Shown piece by piece: positions 10,372 through 22,142 of a stretch of DNA of 64,000 nucleotides. The first letter of the stretch is position 1; the number at the start of each line of letters is the position of its first letter. This stretch comes from Cepaea nemoralis (taxonomy: Eukaryota; Mollusca; Gastropoda; Stylommatophora; Helicidae), in assembly GCA_014155875.1 (NCBI GenBank), contig JACEFZ010013251.1, forward strand, positions 124,001 to 188,000, written 5' to 3'. Below the pieces are notes generated by a model. That model saw only the letters and a program-made list of their open reading frames with translations, was not told where the DNA came from and did not search any database. The translations under genes and the position numbers were made by a program.

Positions 10372-11160
10372 GCTGTCATAATTTGCAGCAGTGTGTGGTA
10401 CTGGACACGATATTGCTGGATGTCAGCAATGAAGACTGTTAGTTTAGAGTACTACTAATAGGGCATTTAAACATGTGCTTGGAGTGGTGCATTGTTTGTC
10501 TATATAACAAAGAATGGGTCTGATGAAGCAGATTATCTGAATATGAAACAAACACCATGTATGATGGTGTAGAATGTTGCTTGTATACTATTTGTGATTG
10601 GTCAGATTTATGTCCAGCTTCTACGTATAATACACCAGACCAGAATTAAGGTGGCAAGGGCTGTTGTTATTTTGACTATTTCTGGAGTGTGTATTTGTAC
10701 CTCTAGCGCTAGCAGATAAAACCTTTTTATTAACTGTTACTGGAGTGTGTCAGCAAGGACAGGGTATTTGTACCCCTAATGGGTAAAATCTTATCTATAA
10801 TGGTCTGCACAAACTGTTCATACACCTTGTACTTTCCACATGGCTTAAGATAAGATGCAGGAAGTGTCATTGAAATGTTATTCATTTGGCAAATATCCTA
10901 AAAATATATCCTGAAAATACACCAAAGAAACATATTCAAAATAAGAGCTGAAACTGACAACCGTTAACTGCTGTGGTATTTCTGGTGGGATCTTCATTCA
11001 CATGAGTCATCAATGTGTTGGCACATGACATAGTGAATGGGATGTAACTGAATATGTACAGAGAGCAGGGGAACGATTGTGTCTCTACACTCATGTCAGG
11101 GTGCGGGTTTGGTATGAGTGGAGTTCACACCTGCATGAGTGTTAGTGAGTATGTGAAACA
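10372..11160. other. Unassigned, AT-rich, no gene recognised
   Basis: I see no RT, tRNA-like box or convincing exon. TGGAGTGTG with TATTTGTACC recurs at about 10683 and 10741, a weak local duplication. Confidence 0.4.
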
Positions 11161-11576
11161 ATGGTGTCAGAAGTGGCTGAATACCATCACCTGCTTGACA
11201 AGGTAAATGGAGTCAGAAGTGGCTGAATACAATCACCGCCATGAAAGGTAAATGGTGTCAGAAGTGGCTGAATCCCATCGCCGCCATGAAAGGTAAATGG
11301 TGTCAGAAGTGGCTGAATACCATCGCCTGCTTGACAAGGTAAATGGAGTCAGAAGTGGCTGAATACAATCACCGCCATGAAAGGTAAATGGTGTCAGAAG
11401 TGGCTGAATACCATCACCGCCATGAAAGGTGAATGATGTCAGAAGTGGTCAGAATACCACCGCCTGCATGACAAGGTGAATGATGTCAGAAGTGGTCAGA
11501 ATCCCACCGCCTGCATGACAAGGTAAATGGTGTCAGAAGTGGTCAGAATCCCATCGCCTGCATGACAAAGTAGATA
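11161..11576. repeat. 46-bp minisatellite, about 9 units
   Basis: Units share ATGGTGTCAGAAGTGGCTGA and end in TGACAAGGTAA or TGAAAGGTAA. Units before about 11420 read GTGGCTGAAT, later ones GTGGTCAGAAT, so the array has two sub-blocks. Confidence 0.9.
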
Positions 11577-12299
11577 GACACATGACACATATTCATCAAT
11601 TAAAATCTAAAAGTGGAAAGAGTCAGCTTTGCAAAAATCATAATAACAAGTGAAAGAATGAACATTGCAGCAAGAAAACCTTCATCAGCAAACCAACATT
11701 TATAACAGTATATCATCAATGTTTAATCATTGCATTAAAAACATTATCAATGTTTAAAAGTTACAAAACCCTTAGCTGTGTGAGATACTGGTATGTAATG
11801 GGCTGATATTTTAGACCAAACTGGTACTCAGTGAGCGATGTCTGTATTACATCTGAGCCTGTAACTTCCAAGGACATTCTAGCATCCATTTTATGATGTT
11901 GGGCCGATACCAGTGCCATGTGGTCACATTAATAAGTAAATCCTTGCCCCAAAACCCTCTGAAATTCATCATCAACTGTTATGTGTGTGTGGAAAACAAG
12001 TTCATCAGTGTATGAATGGTGTAAATGCTTTTGTGAAGATTATGAATCTATCAAGGTTGAGCCTTGTGAAGGTCGACCAAGAAGGCATCATGATGAGTGA
12101 AGCCATACAGTGTCAAAAAGGTTGTTTTTGATGATCGGCAAGTTACTAAATGTGCGAAGTCACGATTACTACTTTTATAAGCAAAAGTTCTGTGGACATT
12201 ATCATCAGGGATCACCTCAATTTTCATAAAGTTCACAAGGCCATTCACTATAATCATACAGGATTGTTCAAGTGAAGTCAAGGTTTCATTCTTCAACAC

Positions 12300-12405
12300 G
12301 ACAAGGCCAGTACATATCAGTACAGAACCCTCATGACAAGGCCAGTACATGTCAGTACAGAACCCCCACGACAAGGCCAGTACATGTCAGTACTGAACCT
12401 CATGA
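12300..12405. repeat. Three tandem units of about 35 bp
   Basis: GACAAGGCCAGTACATRTCA followed by GTACWGAACC is present three times in a row. The flanks 11577-12299 and 12406-13317 hold no ORF, tRNA-like or RT sequence that I can recognise. Confidence 0.85.
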
Positions 12406-13342
12406 ACGCCTTGTGGCTCATTGGCAATCTGGTGCTAGACCATATTTGTATCGACCAATCGGCTGCCATTGGACGATGTGTTCAGTATCCGGCTGGTTGT
12501 AGAAGTTAAACTTTATGCACCATGAGAGAATAACCAGACAGTCAAGTTTATACAAGAGACCACCCTATTAAAGCCATGGACCACAGCAAACAGGATGCTA
12601 TGCACACTTGTGGTGGAAATATTCCCACATCTGCACAACAGTATGGTGCATGCTCAGTGATGGACGTTCATGTAGATCAGCACCAACCCCTCTGCTTTAA
12701 AAGGATCCAACCACAAATACGGTGAACTAAAAAAACAAGACATATAATATTTATACATCAGACATCATTGCAGATAAAGATAATCTATCTCAAGCAAACA
12801 CTGGGAAGAAGAAAATGAATAAGAGCGAGAAGGCGGAAGACGAAGAAGAAACATTTAGCATTCAGTAGTTTCCAACTTGATAGTGACTACCCCTACATTC
12901 AATCCCTTGTGTGGTTAGTATGCCCAGCTGGTCTGCATGATTGTGGAGTTGACCCACACTCCATGAAAAGGGCACCTGATAATTGTCCCCAAGCCTCTTC
13001 AACTTATACACAGACACATTTTTAAACAAGTCGAACTGCCTGGACTTAACGAAGACTCATAAACAATCTTAGGTAAGCTAACGATTACCGTGTTACTAGC
13101 AGAAAGTGAGCAAGAGTTACAAACCCTGGTAGAACATGTCAACAGGCATAGGGCATAATGTGGCTTAGATATTAACATTTATTATAAAGGCATGGGCACA
13201 ATGCGAACATCAATACTGTACGACTTAGTAATATTAGCTAATGGTGTGACACTTGTTATTAGCCATGTGAAATATACAGGCCTACCAAAATGGGACTGGC
13301 TGTTATACTAGGGTTTTGTTATTATTATTATTATCTGTACTA

Positions 13343-13651
13343 TTAAGGGGTAAGATAATCCGTACTGAGATAGTGTTCGAATAATTTGCGATTATATGTA
13401 TAGGGATTGGTGATTTCTTTGATTTCTAGTGGAAGATTGTTCCACAGCTGAGCTGCAGAGTACGTTAAGCTTGTTTTGTATAAGTCATTCCTAGGCTTTG
13501 GAATGTGTAATATATTTAATCGTTTACTGTGTCTAGCATTATATTTAAACAATGGCCAAAGGTAATTTGGGGCATTCCGATGTACGATTTTGTGAATTAG
13601 TTTAGCCTTATTGAAAAGCAGGCGTTTGCGTAGTGATAGTAACTGAAATCA
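13343..13651 (-). pseudogene. LINE-A2 C-terminal coding end
   Basis: Codes for [20 protein letters not shown] and AAQLWNNLP, the C-terminal motifs of LINE-A1, ending in a stop at 13343. The upstream part to 13651 is still LINE-A but no longer in one frame. It is cut at 13651 by the C-rich/G-rich retroposon. Confidence 0.85.
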
Positions 13652-15530
13652 AAATCAAATCAAATCAAATCAACTTTATTAGGGTCACAAATTGGTCTTA
13701 CATTCGGCCCTTCCAATCACTCGTCTTTCGTTCATCAAGAGCATTATACATTTACATAGGAAGAAAAATAAACATTGTGAAATGAATGTTGTAAACATAA
13801 ACAAGGCTAATTACCATGTTATGAGGCCCATCTCCCACCTATCCATACATCACCCCACCCACACCCCCACCTACCCACACACACGCGCACCAAGGGACAC
13901 ATAAACACCCCCACCTACCGACACACACGCACACCAAGGGACACATACATACCCCACCAACCGACCCATCCCCCTCCCGCACATCCCCCACCCACACACA
14001 CTGCCCTCACCTGATCCCCCAACCAAAACACACTCGCCACCCACAAACATTCCCCCACCAACCCACACATCCCACGCCTATCCACATCCTACCCCACACA
14101 TCCTCTCCCCACCCACACCTCAAACCACCAATCCCCCAGCCACATCTCCATCCACAACATATTCCCCACCCACACACACAATCCCCCACCAACCCACACA
14201 TCGCACATCCACTCACACATCCCCAAACCATACACACACATCCCCACCAACTGACATGTCCCTACCCCCCCCCCCCCACACACACACACATCTCCCTAAC
14301 CACCCATACATCCCCAATCCACTCACACACACCCCACCACCCACACATACAACTTCCACCCACCCACACATGCCTCAACCTAATCCCCCACCACACAATC
14401 CCCCACCCGTACATCACATACACCCCCTACCACGCACTATTCAACCCACGCACCACACACACACATATCCCTCACCAACACATCCCCACTTACACACCAC
14501 ACACATATCCCCCACCCAGATACCACACAATATTCCCACCCACACCTACACAGATACCCTTACCCATCCACCCCACATACCCCCACTCACACACCACAAA
14601 AATCCCCCACCCACACACACATACCTCACCCACACAATATCACCAACCAACACACCACACACCTCTCCCCACCCACACACGCATTCCCTACCCGTCCACC
14701 AACACACACTCACTCACGCATACATCCTCCACTACGCACCCACACACCCCCACCCACCCACTCCTAACCAAACATCTTTCGATCACAATACCCCTACCCC
14801 CACACACATCCTCCACCCACTCACACATCCCACCCCGACACATACAACTCCCTCACCCACCTACACATCCCTAAGCCACTCACACACCCCCACCCACACA
14901 TTCCCCATCCACATACACACATCTCCCACCCACACTTCCCCACATACTTCCCCCAACCACCACAATCCCCTGCTCACCCACACATATACCCCACCCATAC
15001 GCACATTCCCCACACCCATCACACACATCCCCCACACCACACACTATCCTCCACCCATACCACCACAAACATACCCTCCACCCACACATCATTCACACAT
15101 CCCCCACCAACACACCGCACACATATCTCAAACCCACACACCATACACTTCTCCCCACCCGCCCTTCCATCCCAAATCCACCCAACACAATCCCCTACCC
15201 ACACAACCCCGCCTCCCACACATACTTCCTCAAACCATCCACACATCTCCACCCACATAAACACACATCCCCTGCATCCGTCCCATACACATATCCTCCA
15301 CCCATACACACATCCCCCACACCCATTCCAACACCCCTACTTTCACCCCCACACATCCATCCACATATCCCACCAACACCCACAAATACCACTACCCACC
15401 AAAACCCACACACCCCAACCCATCCAAATGCATACCCCCACCCACACACCCCACACCCACACATATCCCAACACTCACACACATCCTCCACATACACTCA
15501 CACTTCCTCACATCTAGACACATACAAAAT
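13652..15530 (-). mobile_element. C-rich/G-rich retroposon, copy 1
   Basis: Minus-strand element. Its 3' tail is (TTTGA)n next to AATAAAG (13655-13682 on the + strand), followed inwards by a LINE-A-like 3' end, a 120-bp unique part, and 1.7 kb of degenerate CCCACCCACACAT-type repeats; the sense strand is therefore very G-rich. Its distal end CACATCTAGACACATACA (about 15508-15526) is shared with copy 2. It has no ORF with meaning: long apparent frames on both strands only translate the repeat. It looks like a non-autonomous element that borrows the LINE-A 3' end. It is inserted in LINE-A2. Confidence 0.75.
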
Positions 15531-15678
15531 GTCTCACGTTAGTATTGAAACTAGTATGAACAAACTCCCACACTTTACTCACACACATACACTGACACTT
15601 GTCATGAGCAGTCTCATAAAAATGTTAAACATGGAGAAAAATGTGTACATAAAATGTATGTGACGTAAAAATAGTGAT

Positions 15679-15760
<82 letters not shown>

Positions 15761-16142
15761 TCTCTCTCTCACACACACACACATTCACTCTCACGCTCAC
15801 ACATTCACTCTTCCGCTCATTCATTCACTCTCCCGCTCATTCACTCTCACGCTCACTCATTCACTCTCCCGCTCACTCATTCACTTTCCCGTTCACTCAT
15901 TCACTCTCCCGCTCACTCATTCACTCTCCCGCTCACTCATTCACTCTCACGCTCACTCGTTCTGTCTCTCATTCACACTCACTGACTCACTCACTCAAAC
16001 TACAGTAATGAACATGAGTTTATATTAATATTATGCATGATAAAATCAAATGGTATTAACTGATAATATGACAGATGAGAATACACAAACATATGGATTC
16101 GCGTGTTACATAACATGCGTGTTACATGACATGCATCTGCTC

Positions 16143-16197
<55 letters not shown>

Positions 16198-16530
16198 CTT
16201 TCATATACACACACTCACACGCATGCGCGCGCTCACACACACACACACTAACACATCAACTCTCCCACTGTCTCACTCTCTAACACACAATCCTTCACAC
16301 ACACACACTCACTCTCTCAATCACACTCTCTCACACATACACATACACATGAACGCACGCACGCACGCATACACTCCCTCACTCACTCTCACACATACAC
16401 GTACGAATGCATGCACTGCCACATTCCCCCACCATTTCTCGCTCAATCACTCTCTCCACACACACGCATGCACGTGCGCACACACGCATTCACTCTCTCC
16501 CTCTCACTGACACCCACTTTCTCTCTCCCT

Positions 16531-16588
<58 letters not shown>

Positions 16589-16675
16589 CCCACACGCACA
16601 CACATATATAGTGAACAATTATAGTTAAACAATTATAATGAACAATTATACTGATCAATTATACTGATCAATTAT
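15531..16675. repeat. CT/CA microsatellite cluster with a 20-bp minisatellite
   Basis: (CT)n runs at about 15680-15770, 16145-16192 and 16534-16585; CA runs near 15770 and 16230. 15790-15960 holds about nine copies of a 20-bp unit, CACTCTCCCGCTCACTCATT. The pieces between (15531-15675, 15990-16140) are unassigned. The whole stretch sits between the two halves of LINE-A2, so it came in with or after the retroposon at 13652. Confidence 0.85.
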
Positions 16676-17539
16676 GAAGGCGTTTATGCAGGCTAGGATA
16701 GTCAGAAACATGTTTGTTATAAATTAGACTAATGGCCCGTTTCTGGAGTTAGTAAAGTCGCTTGGTGTTTGAATTAGAACAACCGTCCCAGATTGTAGAG
16801 CAGTAGTCAAAATGTGTCTGTGTATGAGAAGTATAGAATATTTTCCTTGTGTCCTTATCCAGGAAATTTTTGACTTTGGCGAGTTGGTAGACTTTTTTCG
16901 CTGTTTGTTTAGTGAGCTCTTGAACGTGGGATTTAAAGGTTAGGTTTCTATCAATGATTAGGCCTAATGTTTTGTGCTCAATTACACTTTCTACTGGCAT
17001 GTTATCGATGTGAAGTTGAAGTGATGTGTAAGAGTTTAGAGTTTGAAGTCGTTGTCTGGTTGTTAATAACATTGATGTTGTTTTAGTGATGTTAATTTGC
17101 ATACGATTTGCATAGCTCCACCTAACTACATTGTTTAATTTTTGTTGCAAAGACGACTCCAGCAAAACACAGTTTTCAGTGTTTGAGTACACTGTACAGT
17201 CGTCTGCACATAGATCGCAGGACGACGAGAGATGCGAAGGTAGATCGTTAATATATATGGCAAATAATAGAGGGCCAAGAATAGAGCCTTGCGGTACTCC
17301 AATATTAAAGGTAATGGTTTGAGACAGAGACTTTTTATGTGATACTACTTGCTTTCTGTTTGATAGAAAAGATGTTATTAGAGTGACTACATTAGGGCCA
17401 ATTTTCATTGTCTCGAGTTTTTTAATTAAAATAACATGGTCTATCATATCAAATGCTTTACTGAAATCAATAAACACAGTTCCACATAGACTGTTGTTGT
17501 TTCTGGTGCCAATTTTCTATCATGTTTGTTAGGGTCGTA
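16676..17539 (-). pseudogene. LINE-A2 reverse transcriptase, second half
   Basis: Contains [26 protein letters not shown] and LCADDCTVY. The catalytic box is CADD instead of FADD, so this copy is probably inactive even without the insertions. It stops at the 28S-derived retroposon near 17540. Confidence 0.85.
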
Positions 17540-18224
17540 GTAGTAGACACCTTGCAGTCTTGACAGACCAAAGTATGTGAGTGAAATGTGGCCAATATTC
17601 CAACACAATGTCTGGGCAGAGCTTCAGAGATCATGTGATGCCCAAACGACATGATCCCTCCCTCGGCCTAGTCTTGTGTATTCCAGAGGAATGGGTAACC
17701 AATACGTCTGGCACAAGGTAGGCTGCAGACGCTGGCGGCTCAGCGTCAATCCACCGAGACCTCACCACCACGAGCCGGTGGCGAGTTATGGCCAGACCCT
17801 GACACCCAAGGGACCCGGCTTAGAGGCGTTCAGCCATGTCCCACAGGTGAGGGCCTTGTACGTGCCCGGACCATGAGGGCGCGTTCATCTGTCATCACAA
17901 GTGTCCGGACCTGTGGAAAGCGTGCACTATCGTCAGACTCCCCGCCTGACTTATAGCGGTCCCCGCGACCAGCTGGAATAGGCCCGCCATAGCTACCGCA
18001 GGAGATATTTCCTGTCTGTTTGCAAGCAAATCTCCCATACTTCCACTGTGCGGATCTCGCGACCAGCGAGAATAGGCCCGCCGGAGATTATGCTCATCTG
18101 CTGCGAACAAATCTCTACCGAGAGACTAACTGACTGAATAAGTAAAGAAACGATAAAAGTAGTGGTATTTCAATTGCGCTTGCGCTCCCACCTATGCTAC
18201 ACCCTTCATGTGTCTTCACAAAGT

Positions 18225-18264
<40 letters not shown>

Positions 18265-18280
18265 GATTCTACCAAGCCCG
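17540..18280 (-). mobile_element. 28S rRNA-derived retroposon, copy 1
   Basis: The first 150 bp of the sense strand (18280 down to 18131) match the large-subunit rRNA shortly downstream of the R2 site: GGGGAAAGAAGACCCTGTTG, GACTCTAGTC, ACTTTTATCGTTTCTTTACT and TTATTCAGT are textbook 28S motifs. A diverged expansion segment follows (duplicated GGCGGGCCTATTC hairpins), then GTCAGGCGGGGAGTCTGAC, which resembles the next conserved 28S stretch. The rest is unrelated except CTGAACGCCTCTAAG, identical to the 28S 3'-end motif. About 1 kb of 28S core is missing. It lies within LINE-A2, so it is mobile or retrotransposed, not an rDNA unit. Confidence 0.8.
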
Positions 18281-18845
18281 TATGGCAAGAATATTTTGGT
18301 CGAAATCCTGATTGACTGTCAACAATAAGCTTGTTGCGAACTAAATACTGTAATGTTACTTTATGGATGTATTTTTCTAGTGGTTTAGATAGTGAAGATA
18401 GTAAGGAAATGGGTCTGTAATTGTTCTGGAGACCATTGTCCAATGAACCAGATTTAAGAAGAGGGTACACTTTAGCGATTTTGAGAGCTGATGGAAAGTG
18501 GCCTTTGGTGAGACACTGATTATATACATAGGTTAGTGATATACAGATGACTGGCGCAGCACAACGGAGAATCCGATTGCTGATTCCATCAAACCCAGAT
18601 GAGGTTGTGTTTTTTACGTTATTTAGGTAAGTGAATACTTCAGTGATTGTCATTAGCGTTATGTCGGAAAGAATATCACGGGAGCATCTGCTCTCGCAAA
18701 ACGATGTCAGTAAAGAGAAGTTGCAAGGAGAATTAGGTATTGAAGCCTTCAACTGGCCTATGTCAGTTTGAACAAAATTACTGAATTGGTCGCATGTAAT
18801 ATGATTTGATGGTAAAGAATTTCTGAAGTTATATTTGTTTGTCAA
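18281..18845 (-). pseudogene. LINE-A2 reverse transcriptase, first half
   Basis: Encodes [20 protein letters not shown] and [11 protein letters not shown], the RT fingers of LINE-A. It is separated from the endonuclease frame by a deletion of a few bases near 18850 relative to LINE-A1, and is ended by the 28S-derived insertion at 18280. Confidence 0.85.
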
Positions 18846-19927
18846 GGTGCTAATTGCATTATATCCTTACTATTTGTTTTATCCATTACTAAGTTCTTAA
18901 AGTAATTTGTCTTTTCCTGTCGTATTGTGTATTGAACTCTGTTTCTAAGAGAACGGTATGTGCTGAGATCCCGCTTTTTATGCGCTTTATTTCTGTCTCT
19001 CATTGTTTCAAGTATTTCCTGGGTGATCCAAGGTGGTTTGACTCGAACTTCCTTGATTGGCACATGTCTGTCAAAAACATCAATAAAGATTTTCATCCAG
19101 AATTCTAGAGCATCATGCGGGTCAGGAAATTGATAGACATTGTCTAGAGGTGAACTGAGCAAGACCTGTAAAAATGCGTTTTGGTTGAAATTTTTGTAAT
19201 TTCTATATTTTACACTTATGTGTTTATGTTTAGGAGTTTTAATTCCCTTTTTAGACCACGTGCAGCATATTGGGTAGTGATCGCTCATTGCACAATTGGG
19301 TACGGTGCATTCTATGATGTTGTCCGAGCAAGTTACGTAAATGTGATCTATGAGTGTTGAAGATGATTTTGTTATTCTAGTAGCTTGTACTATTTGTTGG
19401 AAATTGTATGATGCAATTATATTTCCCCATATTATGTTGGATTTGTTGGTGTCAATGTTAAAGTCTCCGAGTAGTATAATTTCATTCCCGGAAACGAAAA
19501 CCACATCCATCATGGCAGTGAAGTTTTCGTACCAGACGTATCCAGCACTTGGATTTCCATAGAGGTAGCCAATTATCAGGGGTGTGCGGTTTTGACGTTT
19601 TAGCTCTAACCAAATACATTCTATTTCGCAAGTTTCAAAGTCTAGCCTACGGTGAACAGTTAGTAAATTAGAAATATAGGCTACTATGCCTGTCTCTTGT
19701 TTCCTACAGGGATCCCTTCGAAAAAATCTGTACCCTTTAATAGAGATGTCCTCATCTGAAATGTATTCATTTAGTCTACTCTCACTAAGGCCGAATAAAT
19801 GAACATTTTGATTAAGAATAGAAGATAACTCTGGCAGCTTGTTAAATAAGTTGCAAATGTTTAAAAGTCCAAGGCGTATTCCTGACTTGTTGAGCCAGTG
19901 TTGCCACTTCTCAGACATTTCACCCAT
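18842..19927 (-). CDS. LINE-A2 AP-like endonuclease domain
   Basis: A 361-residue frame starting at 19927 covers an apurinic-type endonuclease: N-terminal LGLLNICNLFNKL, then GLSESRL, the catalytic GDFNIDTNK at about residue 155, and SDHYPICC at about residue 218. It runs into the basic linker before the RT and is then frameshifted. The domain nicks target DNA to prime reverse transcription. LINE-A1 lacks nearly all of it. The start is the first ATG of the open frame; an earlier gag-like ORF1 was not identified. Confidence 0.82.
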   Translation of the reverse strand: MGEMSEKWQHWLNKSGIRLGLLNICNLFNKLPELSSILNQNVHLFGLSESRLNEYISDEDISIKGYRFFRRDPCRKQETGIVAYISNLLTVHRRLDFETCEIECIWLELKRQNRTPLIIGYLYGNPSAGYVWYENFTAMMDVVFVSGNEIILLGDFNIDTNKSNIIWGNIIASYNFQQIVQATRITKSSSTLIDHIYVTCSDNIIECTVPNCAMSDHYPICCTWSKKGIKTPKHKHISVKYRNYKNFNQNAFLQVLLSSPLDNVYQFPDPHDALEFWMKIFIDVFDRHVPIKEVRVKPPWITQEILETMRDRNKAHKKRDLSTYRSLRNRVQYTIRQEKTNYFKNLVMDKTNSKDIMQLAP

Positions 19928-20389
19928 GAAGTAAGTGTAAATTAGTCAACATTAAGCAAAAATACAAGATCATAAAAAATCACAATTACATTAACTTACA
20001 AAATATCAGTAATACAAATCGATATGTAAATGACAATAATATAACGATATAACTAATTAGAGCAACGAATATAATGCAAACACAGAACAAAACGAATTAA
20101 AGAACATACAACAAATAATAATAACGACACCTGTTGCAATCTTGTGTGTCTGTTTGTCGTTTCCTCGGAGCTCCATTTTCTCTAGGCGTGATGATCAGCC
20201 CGTTCTTCTGTATTAAACACACGATCCCAAAATTCCCCGTCAAATCTGCCAGATAATTCACCAATAACCTACTGAGTATTGCAGACCCAGCCAATCTCTG
20301 TCTGCCTTTTCGTTTCCCAGTATACCAGCAACAGATACCCTATATTTTTAATTGTCGAATTGAAAAGCCTTTCCTCGAAATAATATGAG
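19928..20389. other. AT-rich region upstream of LINE-A2, possible 5' UTR
   Basis: AT-rich, only a 65-residue frame (20097-20294, minus) without known motif. It could be 5' UTR or ORF1 remnant of LINE-A2, but I see nothing that proves it. Confidence 0.35.
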
Positions 20390-20439
20390 TGTCAGCCAGA
20401 TGTCTCAGTCACCCCTTCCCGCAGCATTTACTCTAGGAA

Positions 20440-20900
20440 ATGGTGGTGTATTATTTAATAAATGCAATGTTTATACCAACGTTTTGCTATTAATACCAAA
20501 CATGGGCACTTACTAAAGAACAAGAAAGAAAACTCACTACTTGTGAAATGAGATGCCTGAGAAAAGCAGCAAACAAATCAAGAAAGGACCATATTAAAAA
20601 CGACATCTATAAAACAGCTGGAGCAATACCAATCGTTAAATTCAATGATCAAGAGTCTTAACTGCTTCGGCCATCTAGTGAGAATGAACCCAATGTCGCC
20701 AGCAGCAAGGGCATACAATATGAACATAAAAACGTCGAGAGGCAGGGGAAGATCACGAAAATGATAGATCGGCGGAGTCACCAATACCTTAAGAACCCTC
20801 ATCTCAGCATACCAGGCGATCGAGCGAGCTCTAGTTCGGAAACCTACCATCAAACAAGCCTGCGACGCCATAAAGGCATAGAGCAGTGAAGGACAAAAGA
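20440..20900 (+). pseudogene. LINE-D fragment (RT C-terminal region)
   Basis: Matches the second copy at 55230-55690, which encodes WALTTEQERKLTTCDIRC, RKDHIKNKIYKT and GRGRPQKRWIDGV, the thumb and C-terminal region of a non-LTR RT. Here the frame is broken by several stops and small gaps. No catalytic box is included. Confidence 0.7.
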
Positions 20901-21365
20901 AATAAATAAGAATGCTGATGCATCTGGTTTTCCACACTATACACATAAGATCCTGAACCGGCGCTGATCACAGCTGCTTTATCGTGCATCAATACTCCAA
21001 ACAGAGATGCAAACCCAGCCCATCAGTCAGCCTGCTCGGTAACACTTTCGATTATGAGCAACAACATATTACCTACTGCTCAATGTGTTGTTGGTCTCAA
21101 GACACAGTGGTGTAGTGACTAGACGCACAACTGCCTACTCCATGGTCATAGGTGTGATTTGTATCAGCGGAGATTCGAATTTTAAAAATTGACCTCCCAA
21201 ATCGACCCAGTCTAAAATAGGTACTAGGAGATGGCTTGGGAATTCAAGGATGCCGGGATAATATTCCCCACATCACTCGCGGAGTGTCGGTTATCTCTAC
21301 AAGTATGTTTCTAGTACTATATTTCGAATAGACCATATGGCATGTCAAAGTGTCCTTTCCTTACT

Positions 21366-21423
21366 TGTTGTTGTTGTTGTTGTTGTTGTTGTTGCTGTTG
21401 TTGTTGTTGTTGTTGTTGTTGTA
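21366..21423. repeat. (TTG)n microsatellite
   Basis: About 19 TTG units with one TGC interruption. The same run is present but shorter in the other copy of the block (56173-56196). Confidence 0.95.
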
Positions 21424-21799
21424 TAATGAAATCACCTGAATGCAATAATGCGAAGAAATGTAAGTGTGAAATCGGGGGTAATAGAACTAAATCTGGGCAA
21501 TACCAGATTGATGAGGAATTTGAAGATGAACTATTGCATGAACATGACAAGCCAAAAGAAGACAAGGTGGACAAAGGGAACAGGATACAAGAGGAACTCA
21601 GCTAAACTGGAGCATCCACAGAAGAATGGTTTCCCGCTGGATGGACACCCCCCTCTGTGGTACATAACTTGTTGTCTGGCATTACACATTCATCTTCACG
21701 TATTATTAATTTTCAATTAAATTTATTGTGTTTTAATTTCATATTAATGTTCTATTATCTATGTTTGTTATGTTCTTGGCAAAGGTTAGTTATCTAGTC

Positions 21800-22028
21800 G
21801 CATATCCTTTACAAGACATCGCAGTCAACCCCAGCATTTTTTGCCTGTGATTTCTTGAAAAGTTTACTTTAAGGGATTTGCCACTGCTTTCCGAACTACA
21901 GACAAACATACCATTGTATGAAAATCAACGAAAGGCGGTCTACTTCCAAATCGCCCGCAGCAGTGTTTCAAACGCGGTATGCGGGATAACGTATTGCGTT
22001 TATAGCCCCTTTGTCACAGAGCCGACGA
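21800..22028 (-). mobile_element. tRNA-derived SINE-1, copy a
   Basis: Contains the SINE-1 core (sense GCAATGGCAAA...TACTT..AGTAAAC...TTCAAGAAAT) and, at the sense 5' end, a decayed tRNA-like head with GTTTGAAAC in the place of the B box. The core is the same as in the well-preserved copy at 46613. Also present in the paralogous block at 56563. Confidence 0.75.
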
Positions 22029-22065
22029 ACCTGTATAACGAACGCGATCCTTTACAAACCCCAGC

Positions 22066-22142
22066 AAACTCTCCCATCAACTTTGCCCGCTGTCGACAAG
22101 TTTCTGACGTCCTTCTCCCATTAAATTTATCAGCTGTCACGT
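22066..22142. repeat. 45-bp-type repeat units, short stretch
   Basis: CCCATCAACTTTGCC, CTGTCGACAAGTTTCTGACG and CCCATTAAATTTATCAGCTG are degenerate units of the array at 57961-58610. The same two units precede LINE-B in the second block (56826-56903). Confidence 0.65.

Larger units (their letters stand above)
13318..19927 (-). mobile_element. LINE-A2, CR1/L2-like element split by two insertions
   Basis: Three blocks of one minus-strand LINE-A copy are in correct order: 18281-19927 (endonuclease and RT start), 16676-17539 (RT end) and 13318-13651 (C-terminus, stop at 13343, TTATT tail). Across the insertion at 13652-16675 the sequence before and after fits the continuous LINE-A1 sequence, and likewise across 17540-18280. 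Unlike LINE-A1 it has almost no 3' UTR: the (ATT)n tail follows the stop by about 15 bp. It is the most complete LINE-A copy here but is frameshifted at about 18845. Confidence 0.85.

Noticed and set aside
9264..10458. Long ORFs of 371 and 388 codons on both strands
   Set aside because: They only translate the 51-bp minisatellite; overlapping open frames on both strands follow from a period divisible by three.
9291..11576. Regular arrays considered as CRISPR
   Set aside because: Units are contiguous without unique spacers and the genome is eukaryotic.
14256..15260. 334-codon Pro/His/Thr-rich ORF and similar ones at 22961, 23745, 24341 and 48575
   Set aside because: Translation of the degenerate CCCACACAT repeat; no composition or border typical of a gene.
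17529..18290. LTR or foldback transposon, because its two halves are inverted relative to 33121
   Set aside because: 28S motifs, a target duplication at the other copy and the 5'-inversion pattern fit retrotransposition better.
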